Assembly (NCBI RefSeq): GCF_000177075.1
Contig: NZ_ADEG01000045.1
Location: 83,967 to 147,966, forward strand
Origin: Hoylesella buccalis ATCC 35310
Lineage (GTDB): Bacteria > Bacteroidota > Bacteroidia > Bacteroidales > Bacteroidaceae
Direction of reading: 5' to 3'
DNA: 64,000 bases
The notes beneath the pieces were generated by a model. It was not told the DNA's origin, did not search any database, and saw only the letters and a program-made list of their open reading frames with translations. Made by a program: the position numbers and the translations under genes. This document shows positions 44,566 through 53,157 of the stretch, in pieces (the first letter of the stretch is position 1; each line of letters starts with the position of its first letter).

Positions 44566-45206
44566 AGTCTTACAACCTTATCATATTTTAATGCTAGATG
44601 TTTGCCGATACTCGTAACAATGACGCCGGCTCCTTGTTGAGTAGCCTCACGCAAGAGAACTTGTGCCATGGCGTTGGAGTTGCCATCATCAAGGTGACTG
44701 ATAGGTTCGTCTGCCAACAAGAAATCAAAAGGTTGGACGAGCGAGCGTATTAGTGCCACGCGTTGTTGTTGTCCAAAGGACATCTGTCCTATCCTGACGT
44801 TCACCTTGTCTGCCACACCCAACTCTTCAAACCAATCAAGAATTTGCGCTTTGGTCTTGAAGTGCGTCATGTTGTTCTTAATCATAACGTTCTCAAGAGC
44901 GGTTAATTCGGAGAATAAGCGCAACTCTTGAAAGAGATAACTGACCTGCCGGGTGCGAATTTCTACCCAGTTTTTGATTGTGAGTGCGTTGATATTCTGC
45001 TCATCAAACAAGATTGTTCCATCGAAATCACGCCGATACCCTATCAAATAACTACAAAACGTACTCTTTCCTTTGCCAGAATTGGCTTCCAACAGATAAT
45101 AATGTCCCTTGTGGAAGGTGATTTCTTCATTCCAAACATCCGACACCAATCCTTGCACATGTGTAAAGACATGCGGCAGAACCTTGTTCAATGTGATAGT
45201 ATCCAC
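44562..45206 (-). CDS. ABC transporter ATP-binding protein
   Basis: The 214 residues show Walker A ANSGKGKST (near 39, where the first Gly of GxxGxGKS/T is Ala), Q-loop VSYLFQELRLF, signature SFGQQQR (near 142) and Walker B FLLADEPISHLDD (near 160). This is the LolD/MacB-type ATPase. It lies three bases after the DUF4836 gene and overlaps the permease by four, so all three are translationally coupled. Confidence 0.9.
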   Translation of the reverse strand: MDTITLNKVLPHVFTHVQGLVSDVWNEEITFHKGHYYLLEANSGKGKSTFCSYLIGYRRDFDGTILFDEQNINALTIKNWVEIRTRQVSYLFQELRLFSELTALENVMIKNNMTHFKTKAQILDWFEELGVADKVNVRIGQMSFGQQQRVALIRSLVQPFDFLLADEPISHLDDGNSNAMAQVLLREATQQGAGVIVTSIGKHLALKYDKVVRL

Positions 45207-45209
45207 CTT

Positions 45210-46547
45210 TTATTTCAATTTATATACCATGGTGTTAACAGGCCCAAACACGGGCTTCAGCAAATCAACAAACACTTTCATCGTTTCGTTTCGCACATCG
45301 TTGAAATGAATCACCATGACCATTTTCTGCCCTTTGATTTGTTTTTGCAGCTGCTCGGGCAGTGGTGTTTTCGCTTGACCAATTGAAGCCAACGCTTCTT
45401 GCTTGCTGCTACCGCTGAAGAACTGTTTGTCCTCACTCACCCCGAAACAGAAGTTGGTCTTGCCATCTGAATAGGAATAGATGTTCTTACCGGCATCCGT
45501 CAATTTAGCACCTTGCGGCACTGACTGCTTCCAATATGGGATGTCAGCCAGCCATTTTGTATGCGCAAGACGCGCGACCATCGACAATTGAATGGCTCCC
45601 TCAGAATAGTTTGGAACAATGATGCACATGTCACCATCAACACTGCGTATGATGTTGTCCATATCTATCGCCTGATTGATACCTGTCAGCAACACTTGAA
45701 GGCCCTTGTTATGCTGCAAAATGGGCAAAAACTTCTGCCCATCTACGTTCACGAACATGCCCAACAAGGCCTCGTTTGACATGGATTGCAGGTAAACATC
45801 GGTGATGGGACGATATACTTTGAACGACTCTTCAATCTCTTGATTGATGCGTTGGTTAAAAGAAAACGGTCTACCTTGGATGGTCAGGCATCGTTTTTCG
45901 ATACTCATTTCAGCTGCTATCAGCACTTGTGACCCATCTACACCCTTCGGAGTGCCTAACGTCATCGGTGCAACAAGCTGTTCAGGCAAAGCTTTCGCCT
46001 GTGCAACCATCGCCATAGGACTGCTAATGCTCTCCAACTTTTCAAACATAGGAGAAGCTATCACGCTATTTTCCTCGTCTTGTTGCAGATATTTAGCCAT
46101 CGTTCCTTTCATGACTTCCTGCGCAGTAAGAGGCAAAGGTCCCATGATTAAGAGCGACTGATCATTGTAACCAGCAATCCAAGAGTCATTAACTTGCGCA
46201 AAATAGGCCTCACGATACTTCACGGGATTGCTGTTCATCTTCACGAACATCTGTTCCAACTTCCCTTTGTCCTGCACTTTCGCACAGATACCTAAGTTCC
46301 CGTCAGGCGATTCAAAAAGATAAATCTTGTGCGTCAAATCGATGCCACTCTCATCCAAATTCTTCATCCGGAGCAGTACTTTCAGTAATGTGGCGCTGTT
46401 TACCCCACTTATCTTACTGACATCAAACGACACTAAAGCAGTGCTTGACTTAGGAATGGCTTGGCGATATTCGCCATCTGAACAAGATGACAAAAAAGCA
46501 ATGATGAGCAAGCATACGGAAATGCAATATAATTTGAATACTTTCAT
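45210..46547 (-). CDS. DUF4836 family lipoprotein
   Basis: A 445-residue lipoprotein: signal peptide with lipobox LSSC (Cys22). Recognised as DUF4836, a Bacteroidetes family of unknown function. It has alternating beta/alpha stretches and no catalytic motif I can name. It heads an operon with an ABC ATPase and an FtsX-like permease (3-base gap, then 4-base overlap), so it may be the envelope partner of that transporter. The 94 bases upstream contain no clear promoter. Confidence 0.85.
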   Translation of the reverse strand: MKVFKLYCISVCLLIIAFLSSCSDGEYRQAIPKSSTALVSFDVSKISGVNSATLLKVLLRMKNLDESGIDLTHKIYLFESPDGNLGICAKVQDKGKLEQMFVKMNSNPVKYREAYFAQVNDSWIAGYNDQSLLIMGPLPLTAQEVMKGTMAKYLQQDEENSVIASPMFEKLESISSPMAMVAQAKALPEQLVAPMTLGTPKGVDGSQVLIAAEMSIEKRCLTIQGRPFSFNQRINQEIEESFKVYRPITDVYLQSMSNEALLGMFVNVDGQKFLPILQHNKGLQVLLTGINQAIDMDNIIRSVDGDMCIIVPNYSEGAIQLSMVARLAHTKWLADIPYWKQSVPQGAKLTDAGKNIYSYSDGKTNFCFGVSEDKQFFSGSSKQEALASIGQAKTPLPEQLQKQIKGQKMVMVIHFNDVRNETMKVFVDLLKPVFGPVNTMVYKLK

Positions 46548-46641
46548 GTTAAATCTTACCTTTCTATTAATGAAACATCAGACTGTCAAAGAGGCACCTT
46601 TCCTGGGTCTGTTATATGTTTTCAGCCTTTTCTATCATGGA

Positions 46642-47367
46642 CTATAAGACGCGTTTTACCACTTGTGACATCACGATTGACACCAGTCCTGCGGTTTCTG
46701 TCCTCAATCTGTTTTGCCCTAATGACACAGACGAGAACCCCTTTTCAAGGGCTTGCTTCACTTCGTCCATGGAGAAATCACCTTCAGGCCCTACTAGCAT
46801 GGTAATATCTTGTTGATCATTAGCTTGCTGTATCTCGCTAAGGAAATCCTTTCTGGCTATCTCCGTGTAACAATGGGCAATGTACAGGCCACCCTCTCGC
46901 TGCTGATTGACAAAGTCTTGAAAGGACATGATGGGATGAACTACGGGTTTCCAAGCCTTTCTACTCTGCTTCATTGCAGCGATAACAATCTTTTCCAAAC
47001 GGTCAATTCGTAGTTTTTTGCGCTCTGAGAAGCGACAGTCCAGAAACGTGATTTCATCAAATCCAACCTCAGTCATCTTCTCAATCATCCATTCCATCCT
47101 ATCCATCATCTTGGTTGGTGCGATAGCCAAATGTACATGTCCTTTCCATGTTTTCTGCTGCGGCAACGCTTTCACTATGTCATACATACAATGTTTGGTT
47201 GCCGCAAGTGTGACATTTGCCTGGTAAAAAGAACCCTCTCCGTCCATTAAGAATATTTCATCACCGGCTTTCAGTCGCAGAACGCTGACAGCATGCCGCG
47301 CCTCTTCCAGCGGCAATTCAGTAGCCTGGGCAGCATTAGGAACGTAAAAATATCTGGCTTCTTTCAT
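46642..47367 (-). CDS. rsmE: 16S rRNA (uracil(1498)-N(3))-methyltransferase
   Basis: Methylates U1498 in 16S rRNA using SAM. The ATG at 47367 gives 241 residues: an N-terminal PUA-like part and a SPOUT domain with the knot motifs MLVGPEGDFSMDEV and SLGQNRLRTETAGL. A TTG two codons upstream is ignored. It starts nine bases after the DUF151 stop and so belongs to the transporter-DUF151-rsmE operon. Confidence 0.95.
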   Translation of the reverse strand: MKEARYFYVPNAAQATELPLEEARHAVSVLRLKAGDEIFLMDGEGSFYQANVTLAATKHCMYDIVKALPQQKTWKGHVHLAIAPTKMMDRMEWMIEKMTEVGFDEITFLDCRFSERKKLRIDRLEKIVIAAMKQSRKAWKPVVHPIMSFQDFVNQQREGGLYIAHCYTEIARKDFLSEIQQANDQQDITMLVGPEGDFSMDEVKQALEKGFSSVSLGQNRLRTETAGLVSIVMSQVVKRVL

Positions 47368-47376
47368 ATTCAAACA

Positions 47377-47928
47377 TCAAATATCAAGCAAATTGCGTCG
47401 TTTCATCTCATCTCTTAACAGGGACGCCAATTCATAATGCTCATCCTCAATGGCCTTGTTCAATGCCTTTCTCAACATTTCATCCGTCAAGGTGTTTACT
47501 GGAATAGACATGCCCTGCGCATTGTGAACATACTTCACACTCTGCTTTTTCATCAATTTCTCATAAATATATACGGGAATGTCGCTGACATAGGCCAACA
47601 ACATGGCGTCACTGATGCGTATCAAGATGGGCTCAAGCGTTTCTACATTATACAACACAGCCCTGTACTGTCCCTCAATCAGGTCGTTGATGAGAATCTC
47701 AAAGCGCAACGTAGTTTGCGAACGGATGACCTGCCACAGCACTTCTGGCAGCATCATGTTCGTGATTGGGACCTTTTGTACACGAAGACTAAACTGATTC
47801 AGCATGTTGCGGTCACATGGGATGGTAAGCTGACGCTGTTGTTGTTCATCCACCAGGATGAGCAATCCCACATCGTCAGAACCCACAATCTCTGTTACGC
47901 TCTTAAAAATCAGCCGTACCTTGTTCAT
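47377..47928 (-). CDS. Bifunctional nuclease-family protein (DUF151 + UVR motif)
   Basis: The 183 residues hold a DUF151 (bifunctional nuclease) domain (about 1-135, with PVYIYEKLM) and a C-terminal UvrB/UvrC motif (LRKALNKAIEDEHYELASLL, about 150-180). Relatives degrade RNA and DNA in vitro; the UVR motif suggests a protein or nucleic-acid contact. The start overlaps the end of the transporter gene by four bases. Confidence 0.88.
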   Translation of the reverse strand: MNKVRLIFKSVTEIVGSDDVGLLILVDEQQQRQLTIPCDRNMLNQFSLRVQKVPITNMMLPEVLWQVIRSQTTLRFEILINDLIEGQYRAVLYNVETLEPILIRISDAMLLAYVSDIPVYIYEKLMKKQSVKYVHNAQGMSIPVNTLTDEMLRKALNKAIEDEHYELASLLRDEMKRRNLLDI

Positions 47929-49172
47929 GCCTTCACCATATTTTTCTTGGGTTTAAACAACAGAGCAAAGCTCACCCCCACCACCAAGGCATATCCGGCG
48001 AATGCATACCAGCAGGCCGACCAATTGGTAACGCCATTGATGGTATTCGAGGTAACCACAGCCTGTGCAGCCAATGAACCGATTGTTGCGCCGATACCGT
48101 TGGTCATGAGCATGAACAAACCTTGCGCACTGGAGCGAAGAGCCGGCTCGGTTGCTTTGTCCACATACAACGAGCCGCTGATGTTGAAGAAGTCAAAGGC
48201 AACGCCATAGATAATCATGGACAGCACAAACATCCATACGCGGTCACCTGGATTTCCTAATCCAAGCAAGGCAAACCGCAGTACCCATGCGAACATGGCA
48301 ATCAACATCACGTTCTTGATGCCGTAACGCTTCATGAAGAAAGGTATCATCAAGATGCAAAGGGTTTCACTGACCTGTGACAAAGAATAAAGTATCACTG
48401 GATATTTCACTCCAAACGTGCCCGCATATTCAGGCAACGCCTTGAAACTTTCAATAAAAGGTGTTGCAAAACCATTGGTTATCTGCAAACTCACACCCAA
48501 TAGCATGGAGAAGATAAAGAAGATGGCCATTCGCTTTTGTTTGAACAAGGAGAACGCCTTCAATCCAAAGGCTTCAACCAAACCAGTTGCATGCTGCCCC
48601 TTGGACGTAGGACAATGAGGCAACGTGAAGGTGTAGAGAAACAAGAGAATGCTCAAAACGCCACTGACCACAAACTGATTTTGATCGCTCTTAAAGCCAA
48701 AGATATCAACAAACCACATGGAACAGATAAAGCCAATGGTTCCGAATGTACGTATTGGTGGGAAGTTCTTGATGGTATCCATCCCCGCTTGCGTCAAGGC
48801 ATTGTAGGCTACCGAATTGGTCAATGCCAAGGTAGGCATGTAAAAAGCCACACTGAATGAATAAAGAGTGAAGAGTATACCAAACTCAGCATTGCTTCCT
48901 TGGCTCATCCCATAGTAGGCTGCCGCAAACATAAACAAGCCAGCCAGCAGGTGACAATAGCCTAAAAGGCGTTGAGCAGGCACCAAACGGTCAGCCACGA
49001 TGCCCATCAATGCAGGCATGAAGATGGATACAACACCTTGCATTGCAAAGAATGCACCTATGTTGGAAGCCATTCCAATGTTGGTTAAATAAATTCCCAT
49101 GCAAGTAAGATAGGAACCCCATACGGCAAATTCAAGAAAATTCATTGCCGCCAAACGTACTTTTAAGTTCAT
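47925..49172 (-). CDS. MFS nucleoside transporter (NupG-like)
   Basis: A 415-residue inner-membrane protein with twelve hydrophobic segments, of the nucleoside:H+ symporter family (MNFLEFAVWGSYLTCMGIYL, GIVADRLVPAQRLLGYCH and FPPIRTFGTIGFICSMW). It is the first gene of an operon with DUF151 and rsmE. The promoter lies about 155 bases upstream, so the long leader contains a 66-base tandem repeat. Confidence 0.88.
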   Translation of the reverse strand: MNLKVRLAAMNFLEFAVWGSYLTCMGIYLTNIGMASNIGAFFAMQGVVSIFMPALMGIVADRLVPAQRLLGYCHLLAGLFMFAAAYYGMSQGSNAEFGILFTLYSFSVAFYMPTLALTNSVAYNALTQAGMDTIKNFPPIRTFGTIGFICSMWFVDIFGFKSDQNQFVVSGVLSILLFLYTFTLPHCPTSKGQHATGLVEAFGLKAFSLFKQKRMAIFFIFSMLLGVSLQITNGFATPFIESFKALPEYAGTFGVKYPVILYSLSQVSETLCILMIPFFMKRYGIKNVMLIAMFAWVLRFALLGLGNPGDRVWMFVLSMIIYGVAFDFFNISGSLYVDKATEPALRSSAQGLFMLMTNGIGATIGSLAAQAVVTSNTINGVTNWSACWYAFAGYALVVGVSFALLFKPKKNMVKA

Positions 49173-49192
49173 TTCATGTATTATTTATGTCG

Positions 49193-49332
49193 TGCAAAGA
49201 CAGTGCGAGCCGAGCGCAACCAAGCTGGTTTGAAGTTGCCGAGGCGATGCCTGTCTTATGCAAAGACAGTGCGAGCCGAGCGCAACCAAGCTTGTTTGGA
49301 GTTGCCGAGGCGATACCTGTCTTATGCAAAGG
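49193..49332 (-). repeat. 66-bp tandem repeat in the transporter leader
   Basis: Copy 1 (49193-49258) and copy 2 (49259-49324) differ at only a few positions, and an 8-base stub of a third copy (TGCAAAGG) carries the -7 box. Each copy starts AAAGACAGTGCGAGCCGAGC and ends CCTGTCTTATG, so its ends pair (AGACAG/CTGTCT). From memory, similar promoter-linked elements are scattered through Bacteroidales genomes. Confidence 0.85.
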
Positions 49333-49357
49333 TAAGCTAAATGTAAGAATGCGCAAA
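49327..49357 (-). promoter_or_regulatory. Promoter of nucleoside transporter operon
   Basis: On the minus strand TTTG (49357-49354), a 19-base spacer and TACCTTTG (49334-49327). Transcription would run through both repeat copies before the ATG at 49172. Confidence 0.75.
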
Positions 49358-49401
49358 ATAAAAAAATCTTTTTTTTCGGAATGCCAAACAAGGAAGAAAT
49401 C

Positions 49402-49511
49402 CAAGAAAGCACATATTGATTTTCAATAGCAATGACTTTGACCGCCAAACTCAATGAGTTTACCCCTAAATAACAATGACTTTAACCGCCAAACTCAATG
49501 CTATTGAACTG
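49402..49511. repeat. 22-bp-period intergenic array E (5 units)
   Basis: Units start at 49402, 49424, 49446, 49468 and 49490. Cores such as CAATAGCAATGACTTTG, CAAACTCAATGAGTTTA and CAAACTCAATGCTATTG alternate, and units 2 and 4 share the tail ACCGC. It lies just upstream of the transporter promoter and downstream of the GldB-like gene. Confidence 0.8.
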
Positions 49512-49583
49512 GCATAGAAGTATGATAATATGTATGAATTAATCAGGCAAAATTAGGTATAAGTTTAAATTCAAGACATCACC

Positions 49584-50387
49584 CTATACCTCAAATTTGG
49601 AATAGTCATCCAGTTTTAGCAGTGCAGCTACCGAGATGCTCTTATGTTTCCGCATGAATCTGTCGACAACATTCACATAGTCGCTCTTGAAAAATCGCTT
49701 ACCCAGCACTTTGTTGGCCGTCCACATAATCTTAGCCATGTGCAAATCTTTTTCCACCTGCGTGTTCACTCCGTGATCTTCCATGGGATAGACGCTCAAC
49801 AGATAGAAAACAATACAGTCGGGCACGATGTATTCGCGTGTCATGGACTGTCGTTGTTGCTCGGAATAATATTTCTTATATACCGAATAGTTTTCTCCCA
49901 AATACTTATCCAACGAAATACCAATCAGCTTGTCGCCCACCACCACACTCTGATTGAGCGCGCCAATTTGCGCATAGACAGTGGGGATTTCAAGCCCCGG
50001 CAGCAACTTTTGCAACTTCATGAAGACACTGCTAAGCTCTTTGTTGATGTCATCCATGTCAGCATATTCAGCTTCAGCGTCAGAAATGAGGACCTGCAGC
50101 AGAGAGTCTTGGTAGAAATTAAGGAATTTTGAATTGATGTACGGTTCGTTCACTTCGCCCAAATCCAAAACGTCTTCTATCAACGTGCGGGTTTCCATGG
50201 GATAGGTGGTATTCATTTGTTGAAGCGCCGAGAAATCTCCCGTCGTGAGATAACGGCTCTCCAGACGATCATAGCGCTGTACTTCTACCAGCATCTTCTG
50301 ATCTTCTTGATTGTAGGGCTTGAGTTTTAGCTGACAAGCGCTACACAACAGGAGGGCTAAAAATAATAGACTATAATATTGCTTCAA
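49584..50387 (-). CDS. GldB-like lipoprotein
   Basis: A 267-residue lipoprotein with lipobox LCSAC (Cys18). It resembles gliding-motility lipoprotein GldB of Bacteroidetes, found also in non-gliding species: VVVGDKLIGISLDKYLGENY, YIVPDCIVFYLLSVYPME and a helical C-terminus. Gliding itself is not implied; none of the other gld genes are here. It has its own full promoter and lies 109 bases after the GT2 gene. Confidence 0.8.
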   Translation of the reverse strand: MKQYYSLLFLALLLCSACQLKLKPYNQEDQKMLVEVQRYDRLESRYLTTGDFSALQQMNTTYPMETRTLIEDVLDLGEVNEPYINSKFLNFYQDSLLQVLISDAEAEYADMDDINKELSSVFMKLQKLLPGLEIPTVYAQIGALNQSVVVGDKLIGISLDKYLGENYSVYKKYYSEQQRQSMTREYIVPDCIVFYLLSVYPMEDHGVNTQVEKDLHMAKIMWTANKVLGKRFFKSDYVNVVDRFMRKHKSISVAALLKLDDYSKFEV

Positions 50388-50415
50388 AACGAATACACAT
50401 TATCCTTATTATGAG

Positions 50416-50447
50416 CAAAATTAAGCAAAAATATAATAAGTAGCAAA
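50416..50447 (-). promoter_or_regulatory. Promoter of GldB-like gene
   Basis: On the minus strand TTTG (50447-50444), a 20-base spacer and TAATTTTG (50423-50416), 28 bases before the ATG. A second TATTTTTG lies at 50433-50426 in a very AT-rich stretch, so the choice is not certain. Confidence 0.6.
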
Positions 50448-50496
50448 TTTTAAACTAAAAAAAGATAAATTTAAGCCAAAATTACTTTAATTCCGC

Positions 50497-51510
50497 TTAG
50501 ATTTCACTGTATTTTTTCTTTCCTTTGACATAATATTTCCAAAGAATGGAATAAGGACTCAGAATTTCTTCATCTTGCACCAACCTGCTGTTTTGTATCT
50601 TCTGCCGGTCAAAGTCATATTCATGACGCCAGCGTTTGAATGCTTTTCTGGCCTTGAACACGGCGCAGAAGTCGCCCCAATGGTGCCCCAACAACAGCAT
50701 TTGCAAGGCTGCAAGATAGTCGAGCCACCACCGAACGCGCATAACATGTTTCAAATCTTTGTCATTAAGGTTTTTATAAAGCATGGTCAAATTGTTCCTA
50801 AAATTCAGGAACGTTTTCATCGGATTGTTCTTGGGCAGCGTTCCTCCACCCACATGGTACACCTGACTGTCGGGCACACAATAGATATCACGGCCGCGTG
50901 AGCGCAAGCGCCAGCACAAATCTATCTCCTCACTATGGGCGAAGAAACGGCCATCTAACCCTCCGGCCTCCCAATAATCGTGAGAACGAATCATCAGACA
51001 CGCACCCGTAGCCCATGCTATCTTGCAAGAATCATCATACTGACCATCATCATTTTCTACCGTCTGAAAGATACGGCCACGGCAAAATGGATAGCCATAT
51101 CTGTCAATAAATCCTCCGCAAGCGCCCGCATACTCAAACTGGTCATGGTCAAAAACCGACAACAGCTTGGGCTGACACGCTGCCACCTGCGGATGAGCGT
51201 CCATAAACTCAATGAGTGGTGTTAACCAGTGATGGGTTACTTCAATGTCGGAATTGAGCAATATGTAGTACTCGGCATCGATATGGCCCAAAGCCTTGTT
51301 GTAGCCTTCGGCAAAACCCCAATTACGATCCAGGGCAATTTGCTTCACCATGGGGTAATGTTTTGACAACCATGACATGGAATCATCAGTCGACGCATTG
51401 TCTGCCACAAAGATTTCGGCTTCGTCGCGAGAATAATTGATGACGGAAGGGAGGTAGGTTGACAACATCTTGGCTCCGTTCCAGTTCAAAATGACAATAG
51501 CTACTTTCAT
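50497..51510 (-). CDS. Glycosyltransferase family 2 (WbbL-like)
   Basis: A 337-residue GT2 enzyme, cytoplasmic face of the membrane. It shows VAIVILNWNGAKML, DNASTDDS (nucleotide-sugar Asp), LLNSDIEV (metal DxD equivalent) and a C-terminal helical part with FAHSEEIDLCWRLRSRG. Similar proteins transfer rhamnose or other sugars to surface polysaccharide. Donor and acceptor are unknown. It overlaps the end of mtaB by four bases. Confidence 0.9.
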   Translation of the reverse strand: MKVAIVILNWNGAKMLSTYLPSVINYSRDEAEIFVADNASTDDSMSWLSKHYPMVKQIALDRNWGFAEGYNKALGHIDAEYYILLNSDIEVTHHWLTPLIEFMDAHPQVAACQPKLLSVFDHDQFEYAGACGGFIDRYGYPFCRGRIFQTVENDDGQYDDSCKIAWATGACLMIRSHDYWEAGGLDGRFFAHSEEIDLCWRLRSRGRDIYCVPDSQVYHVGGGTLPKNNPMKTFLNFRNNLTMLYKNLNDKDLKHVMRVRWWLDYLAALQMLLLGHHWGDFCAVFKARKAFKRWRHEYDFDRQKIQNSRLVQDEEILSPYSILWKYYVKGKKKYSEI

Positions 51511-52868
51511 ATCATTGCTTTTAATGCAGATCGGTCATGATTGAAGTCACCCAACTTGACCGTTATCAATTGGTTATCAAATTCTTCTTTGGCCAATGCT
51601 GCGGGCATTTCCACACGAATGTAGTTACGAGTGAAACCGTGCATGGCCCGGCCGCGATTAGCCTTCTCAAACAGCACCTCAGCCTCCTGCCCCACATACT
51701 TGGCATAAAAAGCATGCGTCTTTTCGTCAGACAACTGCAATAGACGCTTCGAACGCAACTTCTTGTCATGCTCTGAAACGACATACGGAATGGACAGCGC
51801 ACGGGTGCCGGGACGCTCGGAATAAGGGAAGACGTGTAGCTGTGTGACGTCAAGTGAACGAATGAACTCGTAGCTTTCTTCAAAATATTCGGGCTTTTCT
51901 CCTCTGCAACCTACCATGACATCCACACCGATAAAGGCATGCGGCATCACCTCTTTAATATGGTGTATCTTGTCGGCAAACAGCGAGGTATCGTAATGAC
52001 GATGCATCAATTTAAGCACTTCGTCAGACCCACTTTGCAAGGGGATATGGAAATGAGGCATGAAGGCTCTGGATTGCGCGCAATAATCAATCAACTCGTC
52101 GGCCATTAAATCGGGCTCCAAACTGGAAATTCGAAATCTACGGATGCCCTCCACCTGATCAAGTGCCTTGACAAGGTCTAAAAAAGTCTCATCGGTTCGT
52201 TCGCCAAATTCACCAATATTGACACCCGTGAGCACGATTTCCTTCCCACCTTCTTCCGCAGCCTGCTCGGCCTGCTGAACCAAAGACGCAATGGAAGGAT
52301 TGCGGGAGAAGCCGCGTGCGAATGGTATGGTGCAATAGGTGCAAAAATAGTTGCACCCATCTTGCACTTTGAGGAAATACCGTGTGCGGTTACCTTTCGA
52401 ACAAGAGGGCTGGAAGGTCTTGATGTCTTTCGTCTTGACCGATTGGAATGCATGCAGACCATCAGTCACTTCATCCCCCTGCTCACGAAGTGCATTCCTG
52501 TGCAACCACGCATCATTGAGATATTGCACCAAGTGGGCTTTCTCATTAGAGCCCAAAACCAGGTCCACACCCGGTATCTTGCTCACTGCTTCTGATTCGA
52601 GTTGGGCATAACAACCGGTGACAATGATAAACGCACCGGGGTTCTCTCGCACCATTCTACGAATGGCTTGCCTGCATTTATGGTCGGCAACTTCGGTGAC
52701 CGAACAGGTGTTAATTAGGCAGATGTCAGCACGCTCACCTCTGTCAACGGTACGAACGCCCAATTCTTGGAGCATCTCTCCGAACGTAGAAGTTTCTGAA
52801 AAATTTAGTTTACAACCCAGTGTATAATAGGAAGCGGTTTTACCTTGAAAAGCACTTGTATCAATCAT
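51507..52868 (-). CDS. mtaB: tRNA (t6A37) methylthiotransferase MtaB
   Basis: Radical-SAM enzyme making ms2t6A37 in tRNA. The 453 residues have an N-terminal UPF0004 cluster (Cys19, Cys55, Cys86), the radical-SAM motif GCNYFCTYCTIPFARG (Cys172, Cys176, Cys179) and a C-terminal TRAM-like domain. It is co-transcribed with the GT2 gene. A -7 box (TAATTTTG, 52899-52892 minus) lies 24 bases upstream. Confidence 0.95.
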   Translation of the reverse strand: MIDTSAFQGKTASYYTLGCKLNFSETSTFGEMLQELGVRTVDRGERADICLINTCSVTEVADHKCRQAIRRMVRENPGAFIIVTGCYAQLESEAVSKIPGVDLVLGSNEKAHLVQYLNDAWLHRNALREQGDEVTDGLHAFQSVKTKDIKTFQPSCSKGNRTRYFLKVQDGCNYFCTYCTIPFARGFSRNPSIASLVQQAEQAAEEGGKEIVLTGVNIGEFGERTDETFLDLVKALDQVEGIRRFRISSLEPDLMADELIDYCAQSRAFMPHFHIPLQSGSDEVLKLMHRHYDTSLFADKIHHIKEVMPHAFIGVDVMVGCRGEKPEYFEESYEFIRSLDVTQLHVFPYSERPGTRALSIPYVVSEHDKKLRSKRLLQLSDEKTHAFYAKYVGQEAEVLFEKANRGRAMHGFTRNYIRVEMPAALAKEEFDNQLITVKLGDFNHDRSALKAMI

Positions 52869-52891
52869 CTTACCTTATTTAATATGGTATG

Positions 52892-52899
52892 CAAAATTA
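52892..52899 (-). promoter_or_regulatory. Candidate -7 box of mtaB
   Basis: TAATTTTG on the minus strand, 24 bases before the ATG. The region is AT-rich and no -33 element fits, so this is weak. Confidence 0.4.
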
Positions 52900-53079
52900 A
52901 AGAAAAAAGTTCAGATGGCTGTACATGAGCATTCAAATTGTCGATTTCATGCCTTATTTTTGTAAACTCTATGAGAAGCCGTAAATATTTAACATATTTT
53001 TAACAACTATAAACAAGTGTTTATCAGGTAGTTACAGAAAAGTTACAAACAAAAGCAAAAAAAAGACTAAAAAAAAGTA

Positions 53080-53107
53080 TTGGGTAAGGAAAAAAGCCTT
53101 ACCTTTG
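53080..53107 (+). promoter_or_regulatory. Promoter with overlapping dyad, small lipoprotein
   Basis: TTG (53080-53082), 17 bases, TACCTTTG (53100-53107) followed by CAATG. The inverted repeat GGTAAGG (53083-53089) / CCTTACC (53097-53103) overlaps the -7 box and spacer, suggesting an operator. Confidence 0.65.
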
Positions 53108-53157
53108 CAATGTTTTAATAAACAAATGATTGTTTTACAGATTTAAAAAGCAAAGAA

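Noticed and set aside
47437..48210. 257-codon open frame antisense to the DUF151 and transporter genes
   Set aside because: Both genes on the other strand have clear family motifs; this frame has none.
49145..49454. Small proteins encoded by the 66-base repeats
   Set aside because: The frames are open only because 66 is a multiple of three; they translate the repeat on both strands without a plausible start or conserved protein.
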